Assembly (NCBI RefSeq): GCF_004000945.1
Contig: NZ_BIMF01000011.1
Location: 157,145-221,144, forward strand
Length of the DNA stretch: 64,000 bases
Source: Paenibacillus lautus NBRC 15380
GTDB taxonomy: Bacteria; Bacillota; Bacilli; Paenibacillales; Paenibacillaceae
Direction of reading: 5' to 3'
Numbering within the stretch: the first letter of the stretch is position 1; each line of letters opens with the position of its first letter. Shown here piece by piece: positions 47,047-55,591 of the stretch. The notes under the pieces were generated by a model. The model was not told where the DNA came from. It worked only from the letters and a program-made list of their open reading frames with translations, and searched no databases. Made by a program: the position numbers and the translations under genes.

Positions 47047-47380
47047 ATTAATCAGCTCCGTTCATTCTGTAAGGGTTTTCATTTAGCTCTTACCTTATTA
47101 TAACACCATTGTACATAATTTTGACACATATCATTCACATTTTCGTCAAAAAAATTATTTGCGTCACCCCTTATCCTATGCTTATCCATTTTGCTTCGTG
47201 TCGTTCATAGTCTAGCCAACCTTGTAAGTACACGGTGACGAGGGGAGGTTGTCCTCGTTAATGGCGGCAAAAGTGGATGAGGAACGATTCGTTTTCCTAT
47301 GGTGTCTCCTAACAACAAAAAAGAGCATCCCGCCAGATCCAAGATCTTTTGGGACACCCTTTGCTTCAACACTTTTATCT
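47047..47380. other. Intergenic region 5' of the membrane-protein gene
   Basis: These 334 bases hold the minus-strand promoter at 47097 and, near 47318-47362, an imperfect terminator hairpin (GGGTGTCCC with GGGATGCTC) followed on the minus strand by TTTTTT, which ends the HAAS membrane-protein gene. A possible 43-codon ORF from 47261 overlaps that terminator and is not accepted. A short hairpin CGAGG...CCTCG lies near 47237-47256. Nothing else was seen. Confidence 0.5.
47097..47102 (-). promoter_or_regulatory. Extended -10 promoter of the membrane-protein gene
   Basis: On the minus strand TGTTATAAT is an extended -10 element about 50 bases before the start at 47046, with TGTCAA 18 bases upstream as a possible -35. 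Confidence 0.5.
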
Positions 47381-48397
47381 TTATTTGGTTAACGCCGTAT
47401 TTCCTTCCTTTCCCCGAAACCGTTTCATCACGACAGATACGGTATCAATAAGGGTAATGACCACAATGATGTAAATGAGTCCGTCCCTGGATCGATCCCA
47501 AATTGATTTTACGGTCTCATACGCTTCATCTCCCGGTGTTACGAGACCGGCTTGAACGAGCTGATCCATGAATGTCGGATTCCAAATCGTCATATCGGAG
47601 AACAAGATCACGGCAACGATAACGGAAGCAACGTTAAATATGACATGCATGACGGCGAGCTGCGGCGTCCACTTTCTTGTGATTAATTTCATGGCTTCAT
47701 TGAATATGCTGAAGGCGGTAAGAAGCCAGATCAGCGGCAAATACTTGGCAAAGACAGCCTGTTCAAACACCGGAATGGCGATCGAGTTTTCATCGAATCG
47801 ATGAACACCGATCAGGTTAATGGAAAACGTGAACAGGACGAAGAACAGCACGGAAAACAGGATGCCCAGCACCGGCTCGATCGGTTTAATCCGAGCGGCT
47901 GGTTCCGGAATTGCAGGTAAATCGGATGGTTTCCATGGGCCTTTGGAGACTTGGCGTGCACCGCGGTATTCGATATAGGCAAAGATAACGGTAACCCAAG
48001 CAAACCCGTGGATACCCACGCTCAGCAGGGAGACGAAGTACTCCAGAAGCTTCTCGGCGGTGGGAGCCGTGCTTGCAAAGAAATCAACAATGTAGACGAT
48101 GCCAAGAGCGACGACGACCGAGTACAATACAATCCGCAGAACAGCCCAATAACTGTCAATCAAACCGGGACCAATGAGATAACGCTCTCTCCCTCTGTAT
48201 CTTGCTGCCATTTCCCCGGGTGGCCCGAGCTCGAACAGAACCTGTTCCACATCTGCAATGCTTGCGATCTCACCGCCGGCTCTCCGGTCTTCCAGCATGT
48301 CTTCGATGAGTCCGTGAAGTTCCTTTTCAATCTCGGCCCTTTGCGATTCGGGCAGCTTCTGCGTCACCGCATAAATATACCTGTTAATCAGATCCAT
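47381..48397 (-). CDS. HAAS-domain membrane protein, partner of a PadR regulator
   Basis: About 338 residues. The N-terminus is a HAAS (helical anti-sigma-like signalling) segment (RYIYAVTQKLPESQRAEIEKEL ... ADVEQVLFELGPPGEMAARYRG). It is followed by about seven membrane helices. Proteins of this type are paired with PadR regulators and are thought to work as their membrane sensors or as anti-regulator components. The start is placed at ATG 48397 (MDLINRY) behind GGGGG, overlapping the PadR gene by 14 bases; an upstream ATG in the same frame lies inside padR without support. The terminator is near 47318-47362. Confidence 0.8.
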   Translation of the reverse strand: MDLINRYIYAVTQKLPESQRAEIEKELHGLIEDMLEDRRAGGEIASIADVEQVLFELGPPGEMAARYRGRERYLIGPGLIDSYWAVLRIVLYSVVVALGIVYIVDFFASTAPTAEKLLEYFVSLLSVGIHGFAWVTVIFAYIEYRGARQVSKGPWKPSDLPAIPEPAARIKPIEPVLGILFSVLFFVLFTFSINLIGVHRFDENSIAIPVFEQAVFAKYLPLIWLLTAFSIFNEAMKLITRKWTPQLAVMHVIFNVASVIVAVILFSDMTIWNPTFMDQLVQAGLVTPGDEAYETVKSIWDRSRDGLIYIIVVITLIDTVSVVMKRFRGKEGNTALTK

Positions 48398-48746
48398 TAC
48401 CTGAGTCCCCCTTGTCATCAACAAGTCCCTCCAGACTAGTCATCATATCCTTCCATTCATGGTAGAGCTGCCGATATATATCCTTGCCTGTCTGACTTAT
48501 GATGTAATATTTCCTCGGACGAGCTTCATTCGTATCCCACTCGCTATCCAGCAGACCTTGTTTCTCCAATCGCCGCAGCAAGGGATACAGGGTACCCGCT
48601 TCCACGCTGATCCCCTTCTCCTGCAATATGGTCACCAATGAATATCCATACTGAGGTTCCGACAACTGGCTGAGAACACCAAGAATGATGGTTCCTCGCC
48701 GAAGCTCCTGCACCAAACTGTGTAGAATGTCTTGATCCTCTGACAT
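48384..48746 (-). CDS. PadR-family transcriptional regulator
   Basis: A 120-residue PadR winged-helix protein: EL RRGTIILGVLSQLSEPQYGYSL at the start, then VEAGTLYPLLRRLEKQGLL (recognition helix and wing) and the wing region ARPRKYYIISQTGKDIY. PadR proteins are small dimeric repressors; this one is co-transcribed and overlaps the HAAS membrane-protein gene, so the two probably form one regulatory unit. The target genes are not visible, though autoregulation is usual. Confidence 0.93.
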   Translation of the reverse strand: MSEDQDILHSLVQELRRGTIILGVLSQLSEPQYGYSLVTILQEKGISVEAGTLYPLLRRLEKQGLLDSEWDTNEARPRKYYIISQTGKDIYRQLYHEWKDMMTSLEGLVDDKGDSGNGSD

Positions 48747-48896
48747 ATCATCATCTCCTGGAAATCATTATACTGTATGCCACACACTAATGTATATAGT
48801 CAAATAATAATTATTAACAATTATTTTTCGTTTAATACAAGTTGCAAGGCTGCTAAACCAGGCAGCAGCCCACGTTGAGGCCTGCCCTTTCATGTA

Positions 48897-48948
48897 AAAA
48901 AGGTTATCCTACAGTCGGGACAGTCCCAGACCATAAGATAACCTTTTT
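48897..48948. terminator. Terminator of the HAD phosphatase gene
   Basis: AAAAAGGTTATC pairs perfectly with GATAACCTTTTT around a 28-base loop that contains a second small pairing (GGGAC/GTCCC). It serves the minus-strand gene ending at 49019. Confidence 0.7.
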
Positions 48949-49018
48949 ATATACTCTCATCTCATTTACACATTCCAAGTGATGTTGCTTTGCTGTCAAA
49001 CCTGCCGCTTTCGAAAAA

Positions 49019-49819
49019 CTACACGATCTCCTGCGGTTCCTTGCCCAGCAGACCCAACATGCGGAGTCCATACTTGATCCCGTCTTGACCGACATCGCGG
49101 GTTATATGTCTGGCCGCCTGCTTGACAATCTCCGGCGCATTGCCCATCGCCACACCGTGGCCCACGTATGCCAGCATCTCCAGATCATTCAGATAATCGC
49201 CAAAAGCGATGGTATCCTCCAGATCGATGTGCAGCAGCTGAATTAATTGTTTGATCCCTTCGGCTTTGGATCCGCCGGATGGCAGCACATCGATTCCGTA
49301 AGGACCCCACCGAACGAAATCGAACCGACCTTCGAATCGGTTCACGTAAGCCGCTTCCTCATCCTCCGTGCAGAATACAATGGCCTGATAAATGTCTCTG
49401 CCCAAGTAATATTCGGGATCATATTCCGGAATCGCAAGTTTCAGTTCTCCCCAGCTGGAATCGATATGAACATGCTCGGTTACGTTCATCTTCATGGCTT
49501 CACTGCCGGCATATATGATCGGATGGTCAAGCTCCACGGCCTGCTCCGTCAGCTGCTGCAAGGCATCTTGCGCCAATGGATTTCCATATATCGGTTTGCC
49601 TTCATGAACCACATACTGACCATTCAAACAAACATAGGAATGGATACCGAGCTCCTCCCGCAGCTCTTCAAAATGATAAGGGGCACGCCCTGTCGCTATG
49701 GCGACGATGTGCCCGGCTTCCTTTAACTCTCGAATGGACTCCTTCGTTGTAGCCGGAACCTTCTTTTCATGATCCAGCAGCGTCCCGTCAATATCAAAAA
49801 ATATGATTTTTTTGTTCAA
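49019..49819 (-). CDS. Cof-type HAD-superfamily phosphatase
   Basis: A 266-residue hydrolase. The nucleophile motif is FFDIDGTLLDH near the N-terminus (residues 7-17), motif II is IATGRAPYHF, and motif III/IV is the Lys in GGSKAEGIKQLI and FGDYLNDLEMLAYVG with its metal-binding aspartates. The cap domain fits the Cof (IIB) subclass, similar to B. subtilis YkrA/YitU sugar-phosphate or flavin-mononucleotide phosphatases. The physiological substrate is unknown. It lies between the PadR unit and the sucrose operon and is transcribed separately; its short 5' region has a GAGGCGAGT ribosome binding site. Confidence 0.9.
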   Translation of the reverse strand: MNKKIIFFDIDGTLLDHEKKVPATTKESIRELKEAGHIVAIATGRAPYHFEELREELGIHSYVCLNGQYVVHEGKPIYGNPLAQDALQQLTEQAVELDHPIIYAGSEAMKMNVTEHVHIDSSWGELKLAIPEYDPEYYLGRDIYQAIVFCTEDEEAAYVNRFEGRFDFVRWGPYGIDVLPSGGSKAEGIKQLIQLLHIDLEDTIAFGDYLNDLEMLAYVGHGVAMGNAPEIVKQAARHITRDVGQDGIKYGLRMLGLLGKEPQEIV

Positions 49820-49937
49820 TGAAACTCGCCTCTCTTCCGTATATTCTAGCCAGTACCCATATTGTAAATGATGAAAAGCATTTCAGAGCAAGCCATAATT
49901 TCAGCAAGGTCGCTCGGACGCTTCCCGAACATGCATA

Positions 49938-49962
49938 AAAACCGCGCCGGTGCACGGTTTTC
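49938..49962. terminator. Possible terminator between the HAD gene and the PTS gene
   Basis: AAAACCG and CGGTTTT form a 7-bp stem with an inner GCGCCGGTGC. It lies downstream of the PTS stop (minus strand) and is followed by TAT-rich sequence. A second imperfect hairpin lies near 49987-50016. Confidence 0.4.
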
Positions 49963-50025
49963 ACGATATCAAATATGGATGAATTAAAGAGCCCGCCTAT
50001 AACAGACGGACTTCTTCTGTGGTCT

Positions 50026-51447
50026 TTATTTCGCTTCCGAGCGAACCTCGTCGAGCATTTTATCATTAAATCCGAACAGCCAAGTCAGCACAAAAGTTAG
50101 AGCCATCGCGGTTACGTTGCACAAAATATAAAGTGGAAGCTGGCTGTTCAAGTATAAGAGCGTACCCGGAATAACGGTAATCGCCATACCCGTAGCCTCA
50201 AGCTGGAAGATGGAAGCCATGAAACCGCCCACGCCACCGCCGATCAAGGCGATAACGAACGGTCTGACGTAACGGAGGTTAACCCCGAAGATCGCAGGCT
50301 CCGAAATTCCCAGCATGGCCGAGAATGCTGATGGCAGGGATAACGCCTTTAGTTTTTTGTTTCTCGTCTTGAGTCCGACAGCGAGACAAGCTGCGCCTTG
50401 CGCTGCCATGGCACTTGTCACGATCGCATTAAACGGATTGCTTCCCGTCTTCTCAAGAAGCTGAATTTCAAGGAAGTTAAAAATATGATGCACACCGGTG
50501 ACCACAATGATCTGGTTAAAGAAGCCGATCACAAGACCCGCAATGCCGAACGGCAGCTCCAGCAAGAAAGTCGTCACGTTCATCACGACCTCTTCCAAGG
50601 AGTGGAACACGGGTCCGATTGCGAACAGACCAAGGATGATCATAACGAGCAAGGTTAAAAATGGCGTAACGATCAGATCAATTGCTTCAGGAATGCGTTT
50701 TCTCAAAAATCTCTCGAATTTCGCGCCAAGGAGTCCGATGAAGAAGGCTGGCAGGACCGAGCCCTGATATCCGACAACCGGAATGAAATCGAAGAGCATG
50801 AGTGCTTCGGCCGAACCGTTCGCCACGCTATAAGCGTTGGGAAGAGCCGGGTTAACCAGCATCAAACCCAGCACGATACCGAGCACGGGGCTGCCTCCGA
50901 ACACCCTGAATGCGGACCATGCCACCAATGCCGGCAAGAAAGCAAAAGCCGTATCCGTCAGTACCTGGGTGAAGAGCAGAAAATTAGGCGAGATATCATC
51001 CGGTACCGCTCCAAACCAGGCCAGGACGGTTTCTTGCGTCAATAATCCCCGTAATCCCATGAACAAACCTGTGGCGACTAATATCGGGATAATCGGCACA
51101 AACACGTCACCGAACGTACGAATCGCCCGCTGAAACGGATTCCCTGATTTTTTCGCCTCGGATTTCAACTCATCCTTGCTTGTGCTCTCCAGCCCAAGCG
51201 ATTCAACCGCTTCAAAAATCTGATTAACGGTTCCTGTTCCGAAAATGATTTGATATTGGCCGGAGTTAAAAAAAGCGCCTTTAACCTTATCGATATTCTC
51301 GACCTTCTTCTGGTCTATCTTCTTCTGATCGTGAACCATAATTCGGAGTCTCGTAGCACAGTGAGCAAAGGAAGCAATGTTCTCCCTGCCACCGATGGCT
51401 TCCACTACCTGCCTTGCAATTTTCCGATTATCCGCTGCCATGTTCAT
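50026..51447 (-). CDS. Sucrose-type PTS transporter subunit EIIBC
   Basis: A 473-residue PTS permease. The EIIB domain (residues 1 to about 90) carries the phosphorylated Cys in FAHCATRLRI, and the EIIC domain follows with about ten membrane segments (for example PIIPILVATGLFMGLRGLL, the VTGVHHIFN loop and GISEPAIFGVNLRY). There is no EIIA domain, so phosphate must come from a separate EIIA-glucose-type protein. It transports sucrose, giving sucrose-6-phosphate; the assignment rests on the family and on the adjacent hydrolase. The ATG overlaps the sacA stop as ATGA, with GGGG upstream, so it is translationally coupled to sacA. Similar genes are called sacP or scrA; no symbol is given because the two cannot be told apart here. 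Confidence 0.9.
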   Translation of the reverse strand: MNMAADNRKIARQVVEAIGGRENIASFAHCATRLRIMVHDQKKIDQKKVENIDKVKGAFFNSGQYQIIFGTGTVNQIFEAVESLGLESTSKDELKSEAKKSGNPFQRAIRTFGDVFVPIIPILVATGLFMGLRGLLTQETVLAWFGAVPDDISPNFLLFTQVLTDTAFAFLPALVAWSAFRVFGGSPVLGIVLGLMLVNPALPNAYSVANGSAEALMLFDFIPVVGYQGSVLPAFFIGLLGAKFERFLRKRIPEAIDLIVTPFLTLLVMIILGLFAIGPVFHSLEEVVMNVTTFLLELPFGIAGLVIGFFNQIIVVTGVHHIFNFLEIQLLEKTGSNPFNAIVTSAMAAQGAACLAVGLKTRNKKLKALSLPSAFSAMLGISEPAIFGVNLRYVRPFVIALIGGGVGGFMASIFQLEATGMAITVIPGTLLYLNSQLPLYILCNVTAMALTFVLTWLFGFNDKMLDEVRSEAK

Positions 51448-52946
51448 TCATCCCCTTCTATATCTTTTACGGCTTGGGCAAGATCCCACTTCGTGACCTT
51501 CAATCCGGCGCTGCCGTTCTTTGCAAAAAATCGAATATGACGGCTGTCCTGCTTAGGAAATATCCGACTCGTAAATACCTCTTGGCCATCATTGACGAAC
51601 ACTTCTGCCGAAGAAATATCCACAAAGAGATGGAATTTGATCGAGTCTGCTTTGTTATGCAGCATACAGGTTCGTGTCGTTCCGTAATCACTCACAATCG
51701 TTGCACCCGATGATGAGCGATCCAGTTTAACCTTCTGCCTGACAGCGTCATACCAAATGACTGTGCGCTCCGTTTCGCCGGCTCGAAATTCAATGCCAAC
51801 AACATCCGCTTCGATCGCATGGAACTCGCATATCATCTCGAATACGGTCCCTTCGAACCCTGTATAACTCTTCACCTCGCTGTATAACGTATCCGCTGCT
51901 TCCATGGCTGTCCCACGAAGAGTTTCCAACTCGGGGACCGGCTGCTGAATCAGCTTGCCCTCACGGAAAGTGAGCACACGTGGAAGAGTCAAACAATGCG
52001 CCCAGCCATGCGAGTCCGTTGGATAGACGACCTCCGGCAAACCCATCCAGCCTACCATGATGCGCCGGTCCTTCTCATCCAGCATAGTCTGCGGTGCGTA
52101 GAAATCAAAACCTCTGTCCAGTTCGTAAAAGGGGCCGTGTTCAAACTCCAGCGTACCCCGATCCAGCGGTTTGCCCGAGATGTAGCCGGATTGGTAAATG
52201 TTCCGGAATTCGTCGTTTTGCGGACTCAGCCCCTGCGGTGAAAACAGCAGCACGCCCTGTCCTTCCAGTTCAAAATAATCGGGGCATTCCCACATATAGC
52301 CGAAATGTCCGAGACGGGTTTGGATTTCCCCTTTGCATTTCCAATCCAGCAAATCCGGTGATTCATAGACAACAGCCGTTCCTGTCTGATCACCCCTCTG
52401 GGCGCCGATGACGAACCGGAACAGGTCTTCGTCTTTCCATACCTTCGGATCCCGGAAGTGCTCGGTATATCCGTCCGGCACACGGTCAATCAGCGGTTGA
52501 TCGAATTTCGTAATGGTGCCAACGCGGTCCATCACCGCCATGCATTGATAAGAATGCCTGTTCCATCCCTCATCCCGGGTATTCCCGGTATACATCAAAT
52601 ACAGTTTGTTGTCTTTCACGATCCCACTTCCCGAATAGGCGCCATATGCGTCAAACGAGTGCCCGGGCTCAATGGCAATGCCTTTGTTTTGCCAGTACAC
52701 CAAGTCCTTGGAGGAGGTGTGGTACCAGTATTTCAAGCCGTGAAACGTACCCAGAGGAAACCATTGATAGAACAAGTGATATTCCCCGTTATAATAAGAA
52801 AATCCGTTGGGGTCATTCAACAAGCCCATGATCGGCTGTATGTGAAACCTCTGCCTCCATTCGCTTTGTTTTGCTTGCTCCTTTAAGGAGGAAATCTCTT
52901 CGGGAGAGGCCTGATCCAGGCGTCGGTATATACGTTCTCTGTCCAT
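51444..52946 (-). CDS. sacA: Sucrose-6-phosphate hydrolase (GH32)
   Basis: A 500-residue GH32 enzyme that hydrolyses sucrose-6-phosphate to glucose-6-phosphate and fructose. The catalytic nucleophile is in LLNDPNGF near residue 43, the transition-state stabiliser is in FRDPKVW, and the acid/base Glu is in MWECPDYF. The N-terminal helical segment (MDRERIYRRLDQASPEE) and the C-terminal beta-sandwich complete the usual architecture. ATG at 52946 has AGGAGAAG five bases before it; a longer in-frame extension crosses an operator and is rejected. It is the first gene of the sucrose operon. Confidence 0.93.
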   Translation of the reverse strand: MDRERIYRRLDQASPEEISSLKEQAKQSEWRQRFHIQPIMGLLNDPNGFSYYNGEYHLFYQWFPLGTFHGLKYWYHTSSKDLVYWQNKGIAIEPGHSFDAYGAYSGSGIVKDNKLYLMYTGNTRDEGWNRHSYQCMAVMDRVGTITKFDQPLIDRVPDGYTEHFRDPKVWKDEDLFRFVIGAQRGDQTGTAVVYESPDLLDWKCKGEIQTRLGHFGYMWECPDYFELEGQGVLLFSPQGLSPQNDEFRNIYQSGYISGKPLDRGTLEFEHGPFYELDRGFDFYAPQTMLDEKDRRIMVGWMGLPEVVYPTDSHGWAHCLTLPRVLTFREGKLIQQPVPELETLRGTAMEAADTLYSEVKSYTGFEGTVFEMICEFHAIEADVVGIEFRAGETERTVIWYDAVRQKVKLDRSSSGATIVSDYGTTRTCMLHNKADSIKFHLFVDISSAEVFVNDGQEVFTSRIFPKQDSRHIRFFAKNGSAGLKVTKWDLAQAVKDIEGDE

Positions 52947-53029
52947 GTCTCTTCTCCTTGTAAATGGGCTTTCTAATAGCATCAAACGGATCATGCTGTG
53001 CGTGAACATCAGCCTGATCCAATTGCAGT

Positions 53030-53041
53030 GGAACCGGTTCC
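53030..53041. promoter_or_regulatory. Proximal LacI/ScrR-type operator of the sucrose operon
   Basis: GGAACCGGTTCC is a perfect palindrome centred on CCGG, typical of LacI-family operators. It is about 85 bases upstream of the sacA start, probably within or near the promoter, for binding by the adjacent repressor. Confidence 0.75.
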
Positions 53042-53070
53042 AACTCAAGGTAAAAATAATGAACTCAGCT

Positions 53071-53096
53071 CCAATACCAGGCAAAAGCAGTATTGG
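53071..53096. repeat. Inverted repeat between the two sucrose operators
   Basis: CCAATAC and GTATTGG form a 7-bp inverted repeat separated by 12 bases. The right arm overlaps the first two bases of the distal operator. It may be an additional regulator site or a weak hairpin after lacI. Confidence 0.45.
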
Positions 53097-53106
53097 AACC
53101 GGTTCC
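53095..53106. promoter_or_regulatory. Distal LacI/ScrR-type operator
   Basis: This is a second identical GGAACCGGTTCC palindrome, 65 bases centre to centre from the proximal one. The distance, about six helical turns, is suited to DNA looping by a tetramer. It lies 23 bases downstream of the lacI stop and upstream of sacA. Confidence 0.75.
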
Positions 53107-53128
53107 GTTTTTTTTCAGTATAAAATAC

Positions 53129-54121
53129 CTAATTTAGATTGTCAACGCTTTCCCGATGAATCATATCGCAATTCATGACCGTCAGGAAATCCACAGGCTC
53201 GTCGTTGACCAGCTTTATAATATGCTGAGCTGCGAGGTGGCCCGCTTGGGAATATCCATATTTAACCGTTGTCAATCCGGGATGAATCACTTCGGTTACG
53301 TCGTATCCGCCAAAGCCGGTAACGGAGAGTTCGTTGGGAATATGAATGCCTCTCATGTGCGCCGCTTTCATCACGCCCAGCGCAATGTTGTCAGTAGCGC
53401 AGACCACCGCAGTAGGCATCGTTCGGTTTTGCTCAAAAATAGCCAAAGCCTCCGCAACTCCATCCGACATCTTAAATCCACTTTCATAGAAAATCGCTTC
53501 CACCCCGTCATACTCGCTTAACGCCTTCAGAAACCCTTCCTTCCGCTGAACTCCGACAGCAACGTCTTTTTCCGTCACACCGATATAAGCTATATGACGG
53601 TGTCCCTTGGACAGCACATATCGGCCCATGTCATAGCCTGCGGCATGGTCGTTATAAATCATGCTGTGGACCTCCTTATGCTGTTGTCCGAGCAGAATGA
53701 CGGGAATGCTGATCTCTTTAATCGCGGCAAGATGTGTTTCCGTCACCTGGGTGGCGAATAAAATAATGCCAGATATTTTTTGCCTAGCGAGATCATACAG
53801 CGCTTCAATCTCCCTGGATAAATCCTGGCTTGCATTGATGATGAGAAGCTGATAACCGTGTTTCCTTAATTCTTCATCCATGCCGGCAACGGTCTGCGAT
53901 GCTGAGAATGAATCCAGACGCGGCACAATGGTGCCGATCATGCTGGTTTTTTTCGCTTTCAAGCTCTGTGCGAACGAATTCGGAATATAGCCAGTTTCCT
54001 GAATGACCAGCTCAATCTTTTGGCGTGTCGCATGACTGACGGAACCTCCGTTTAAGAAACGGGAGACCGTGCTTTTGGCAACTCCGGCTTTTTTGGCAAT
54101 ATCTGCAATCGTGTTCTTCAT
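53129..54121 (-). CDS. LacI-family repressor of the sucrose operon
   Basis: A 330-residue LacI/GalR-family regulator. The helix-turn-helix is NTIADIAKKAGVAKSTVSRFLNG and the hinge is GYIPNSFAQSLKAKKT. The periplasmic-binding-protein-like core follows (SMIGTIVPRLDSFSASQTVAGMDEEL; YNDHAAGYDMGRYVL). It most likely represses sacA and the PTS gene through two perfect palindromes and is relieved by a sucrose-derived phosphate. ATG at 54121 follows GGGAG at seven bases; an upstream ATG in the same frame encodes an unlikely Cys/Arg-rich extension. It is transcribed in the same direction as sacA, upstream. Confidence 0.9.
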   Translation of the reverse strand: MKNTIADIAKKAGVAKSTVSRFLNGGSVSHATRQKIELVIQETGYIPNSFAQSLKAKKTSMIGTIVPRLDSFSASQTVAGMDEELRKHGYQLLIINASQDLSREIEALYDLARQKISGIILFATQVTETHLAAIKEISIPVILLGQQHKEVHSMIYNDHAAGYDMGRYVLSKGHRHIAYIGVTEKDVAVGVQRKEGFLKALSEYDGVEAIFYESGFKMSDGVAEALAIFEQNRTMPTAVVCATDNIALGVMKAAHMRGIHIPNELSVTGFGGYDVTEVIHPGLTTVKYGYSQAGHLAAQHIIKLVNDEPVDFLTVMNCDMIHRESVDNLN

Positions 54122-54436
54122 TCGGCGCTCCCGGGAGCCGCTTGCGGCGCTGCACCGAACGGATAAACCTCCGCAGCTCCTTGCTCCGCCACACAACAGG
54201 CAATGATTCGTTTGTGCATGAATCTCTCCCCTTCGATTTCACTTTTTCCTAACTATAACATGACGTCTGGGCATCCGTGAAATGCAGACTTCACCCCGAG
54301 CATTTGATGGGCAATACTTTTCTGCGTTCCAGACTCTAGCGAGGAACGAAGCGATTCAAAGGGGGATTCTCCATGCAAATCCCCTTTCGGGACGCGCAAA
54401 TGGACCGTGCCTTATCCCGTTATTACATGGTTACTG

Positions 54437-55285
54437 TTAGGCTTGCACGGTTCGCTCAGCCGATTCGACGGTATGCTTCAGCAATGTAGCAATCGTAACG
54501 GGGCCAACACCGGCAGGTACTGGTGTAATTGCGGATGCCAACTTCGCGCAGGCTTCGTAATCGCAGTCGCCGATATTGCCTGGATTATAGCCGGCATCCA
54601 ATACGACGGCTCCCGGCTTGATCCAGTCCCCTTGAATGAAATTAGGCTTGCCTACGGCCGCAACCACGATATCTCCCTGGGACACAATCTCCCCAAGGTT
54701 CTTCGTTCTCGAGTGGCAGATCGTAACGGTAGCATTGCGATTAAGCAGCATCAACGATACCGGCTTACCCAGAATCGGACTGCGTCCGACCACCACGGCA
54801 TGCTTCCCTTCGATCGGCAGATCATAATAATCCATAATCGCAATAATCGCGGCAGGCGTACAAGACGGGTAATCGGCAAAACCAAACGCATTTTGCGAGA
54901 AACCGAGCGTGGTTACTCCATCCACGTCTTTTTCAATATCAATAGAATCAAAAGCCGCCCGTTCATCGATATGATGCGGTACCGGATGCTGCAGCAGAAT
55001 GCCGTGGACATTCGGATCCTCGTTCAGCTCTTGGATCGCGGCAATCAGCTCTGCTGTCGTTGTCGATGTCTCCAGTACCACTTTCTTGGATAGGATGCCA
55101 AGCCGCTCGCAAGCATTTCCCTTCATCCGCACATAGGTCGCCGAGGCAGGATCATCGCCAACCAGAATCGTTGCCAGACAAGGCGTTACCCCTTGCTGCT
55201 TCAATTCCTGTACCTTTACGGCCAGCTTGGCCTTGATATCGTCGGATACCTTTTTTCCATCCAAAATTACGGGTTCCTTACTCAT
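54437..55285 (-). CDS. folD: Methylenetetrahydrofolate dehydrogenase/cyclohydrolase FolD
   Basis: A 282-residue bifunctional enzyme that interconverts 5,10-methylene-, methenyl- and 10-formyl-tetrahydrofolate with NADP. The first signature is ATYVRMKGNACERLGI (the YxxxK-like catalytic stretch), and the second is the NADP-binding VVVGRSPILGKPVSLMLL with CTPAAIIAIMDYYDLP before it; the C-terminus shows GVGPVTIATLLKHTVE. ATG at 55285 is preferred, with AAGGAG upstream. Its leader contains a ZTP riboswitch and a terminator, so expression probably rises when the purine intermediate ZTP signals folate shortage. Confidence 0.96.
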   Translation of the reverse strand: MSKEPVILDGKKVSDDIKAKLAVKVQELKQQGVTPCLATILVGDDPASATYVRMKGNACERLGILSKKVVLETSTTTAELIAAIQELNEDPNVHGILLQHPVPHHIDERAAFDSIDIEKDVDGVTTLGFSQNAFGFADYPSCTPAAIIAIMDYYDLPIEGKHAVVVGRSPILGKPVSLMLLNRNATVTICHSRTKNLGEIVSQGDIVVAAVGKPNFIQGDWIKPGAVVLDAGYNPGNIGDCDYEACAKLASAITPVPAGVGPVTIATLLKHTVESAERTVQA

Positions 55286-55309
55286 GCTAATCCGCTCCTT
55301 CGCCATTGT

Positions 55310-55429
55310 ATTTAAAAAACATAAAGAGGCAAGGCGACTTCATCGTCTCCTTACCTCTTGCCCAGGCGTACGGCATATGATCCTATGTGCTCCCTCTTGG
55401 TACCCCAAGCTACGCCAGTAACACATAGA
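55310..55429 (-). promoter_or_regulatory. ZTP (pfl) riboswitch with expression platform terminator
   Basis: The minus-strand leader RNA of folD matches the ZTP riboswitch. P1 is CUAUGUG with CACAUAG, the conserved UUACUGGCG follows, a P2 hairpin CUUGG-GGUA-CCAAG is then closed by GGGAGC, and P3 carries the signature CGCCUGGGCA near 55359-55368. Directly downstream a long stem (AAGAGG...CCUCUU with an inner UAAGG/CCUUG and GAC/GUC, 55324-55359) is followed by AUGUUUUUU. This is an intrinsic terminator whose 5' arm abuts P3, as expected for ligand-controlled antitermination. Confidence 0.9.
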
Positions 55430-55492
55430 TAACTTTTTTTAAATATACCACGACTTTGGACATCGCGCTACCGATTATGAAACTGACTATTT

Positions 55493-55519
55493 TAAATCGT
55501 AATCTTTTTGATTAATTTA
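55493..55519. promoter_or_regulatory. Zur-box-like site upstream of the ycgR-like gene
   Basis: TAAATCGTAATC, followed after five T by GATTAATTTA, fits the B. subtilis Zur box (TAAATCGTAATnATTACGATTTA) well on the left half and less well on the right. It overlaps a possible -35 (TTGATT, 55508) that is 17 bases from TATGTT (55531), about 55 bases before the ATG at 55592. Confidence 0.55.
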
Positions 55520-55591
55520 TGGGAATCACGTATGTTGCTGATGGTACAAGCATAGAATGTCCTAAGATCAAATCGCTCCAGGAGGCCCAAA

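Noticed and set aside
47261..47392. Possible 43-codon gene MAAKVDEERFV...
   Set aside because: It overlaps the terminator of the opposite-strand gene and has a poorly spaced ribosome binding site.
52947..53084. N-terminal extension of sacA
   Set aside because: It would run through the operator region, and ATG at 52946 has an ideal ribosome binding site and the normal GH32 beginning.
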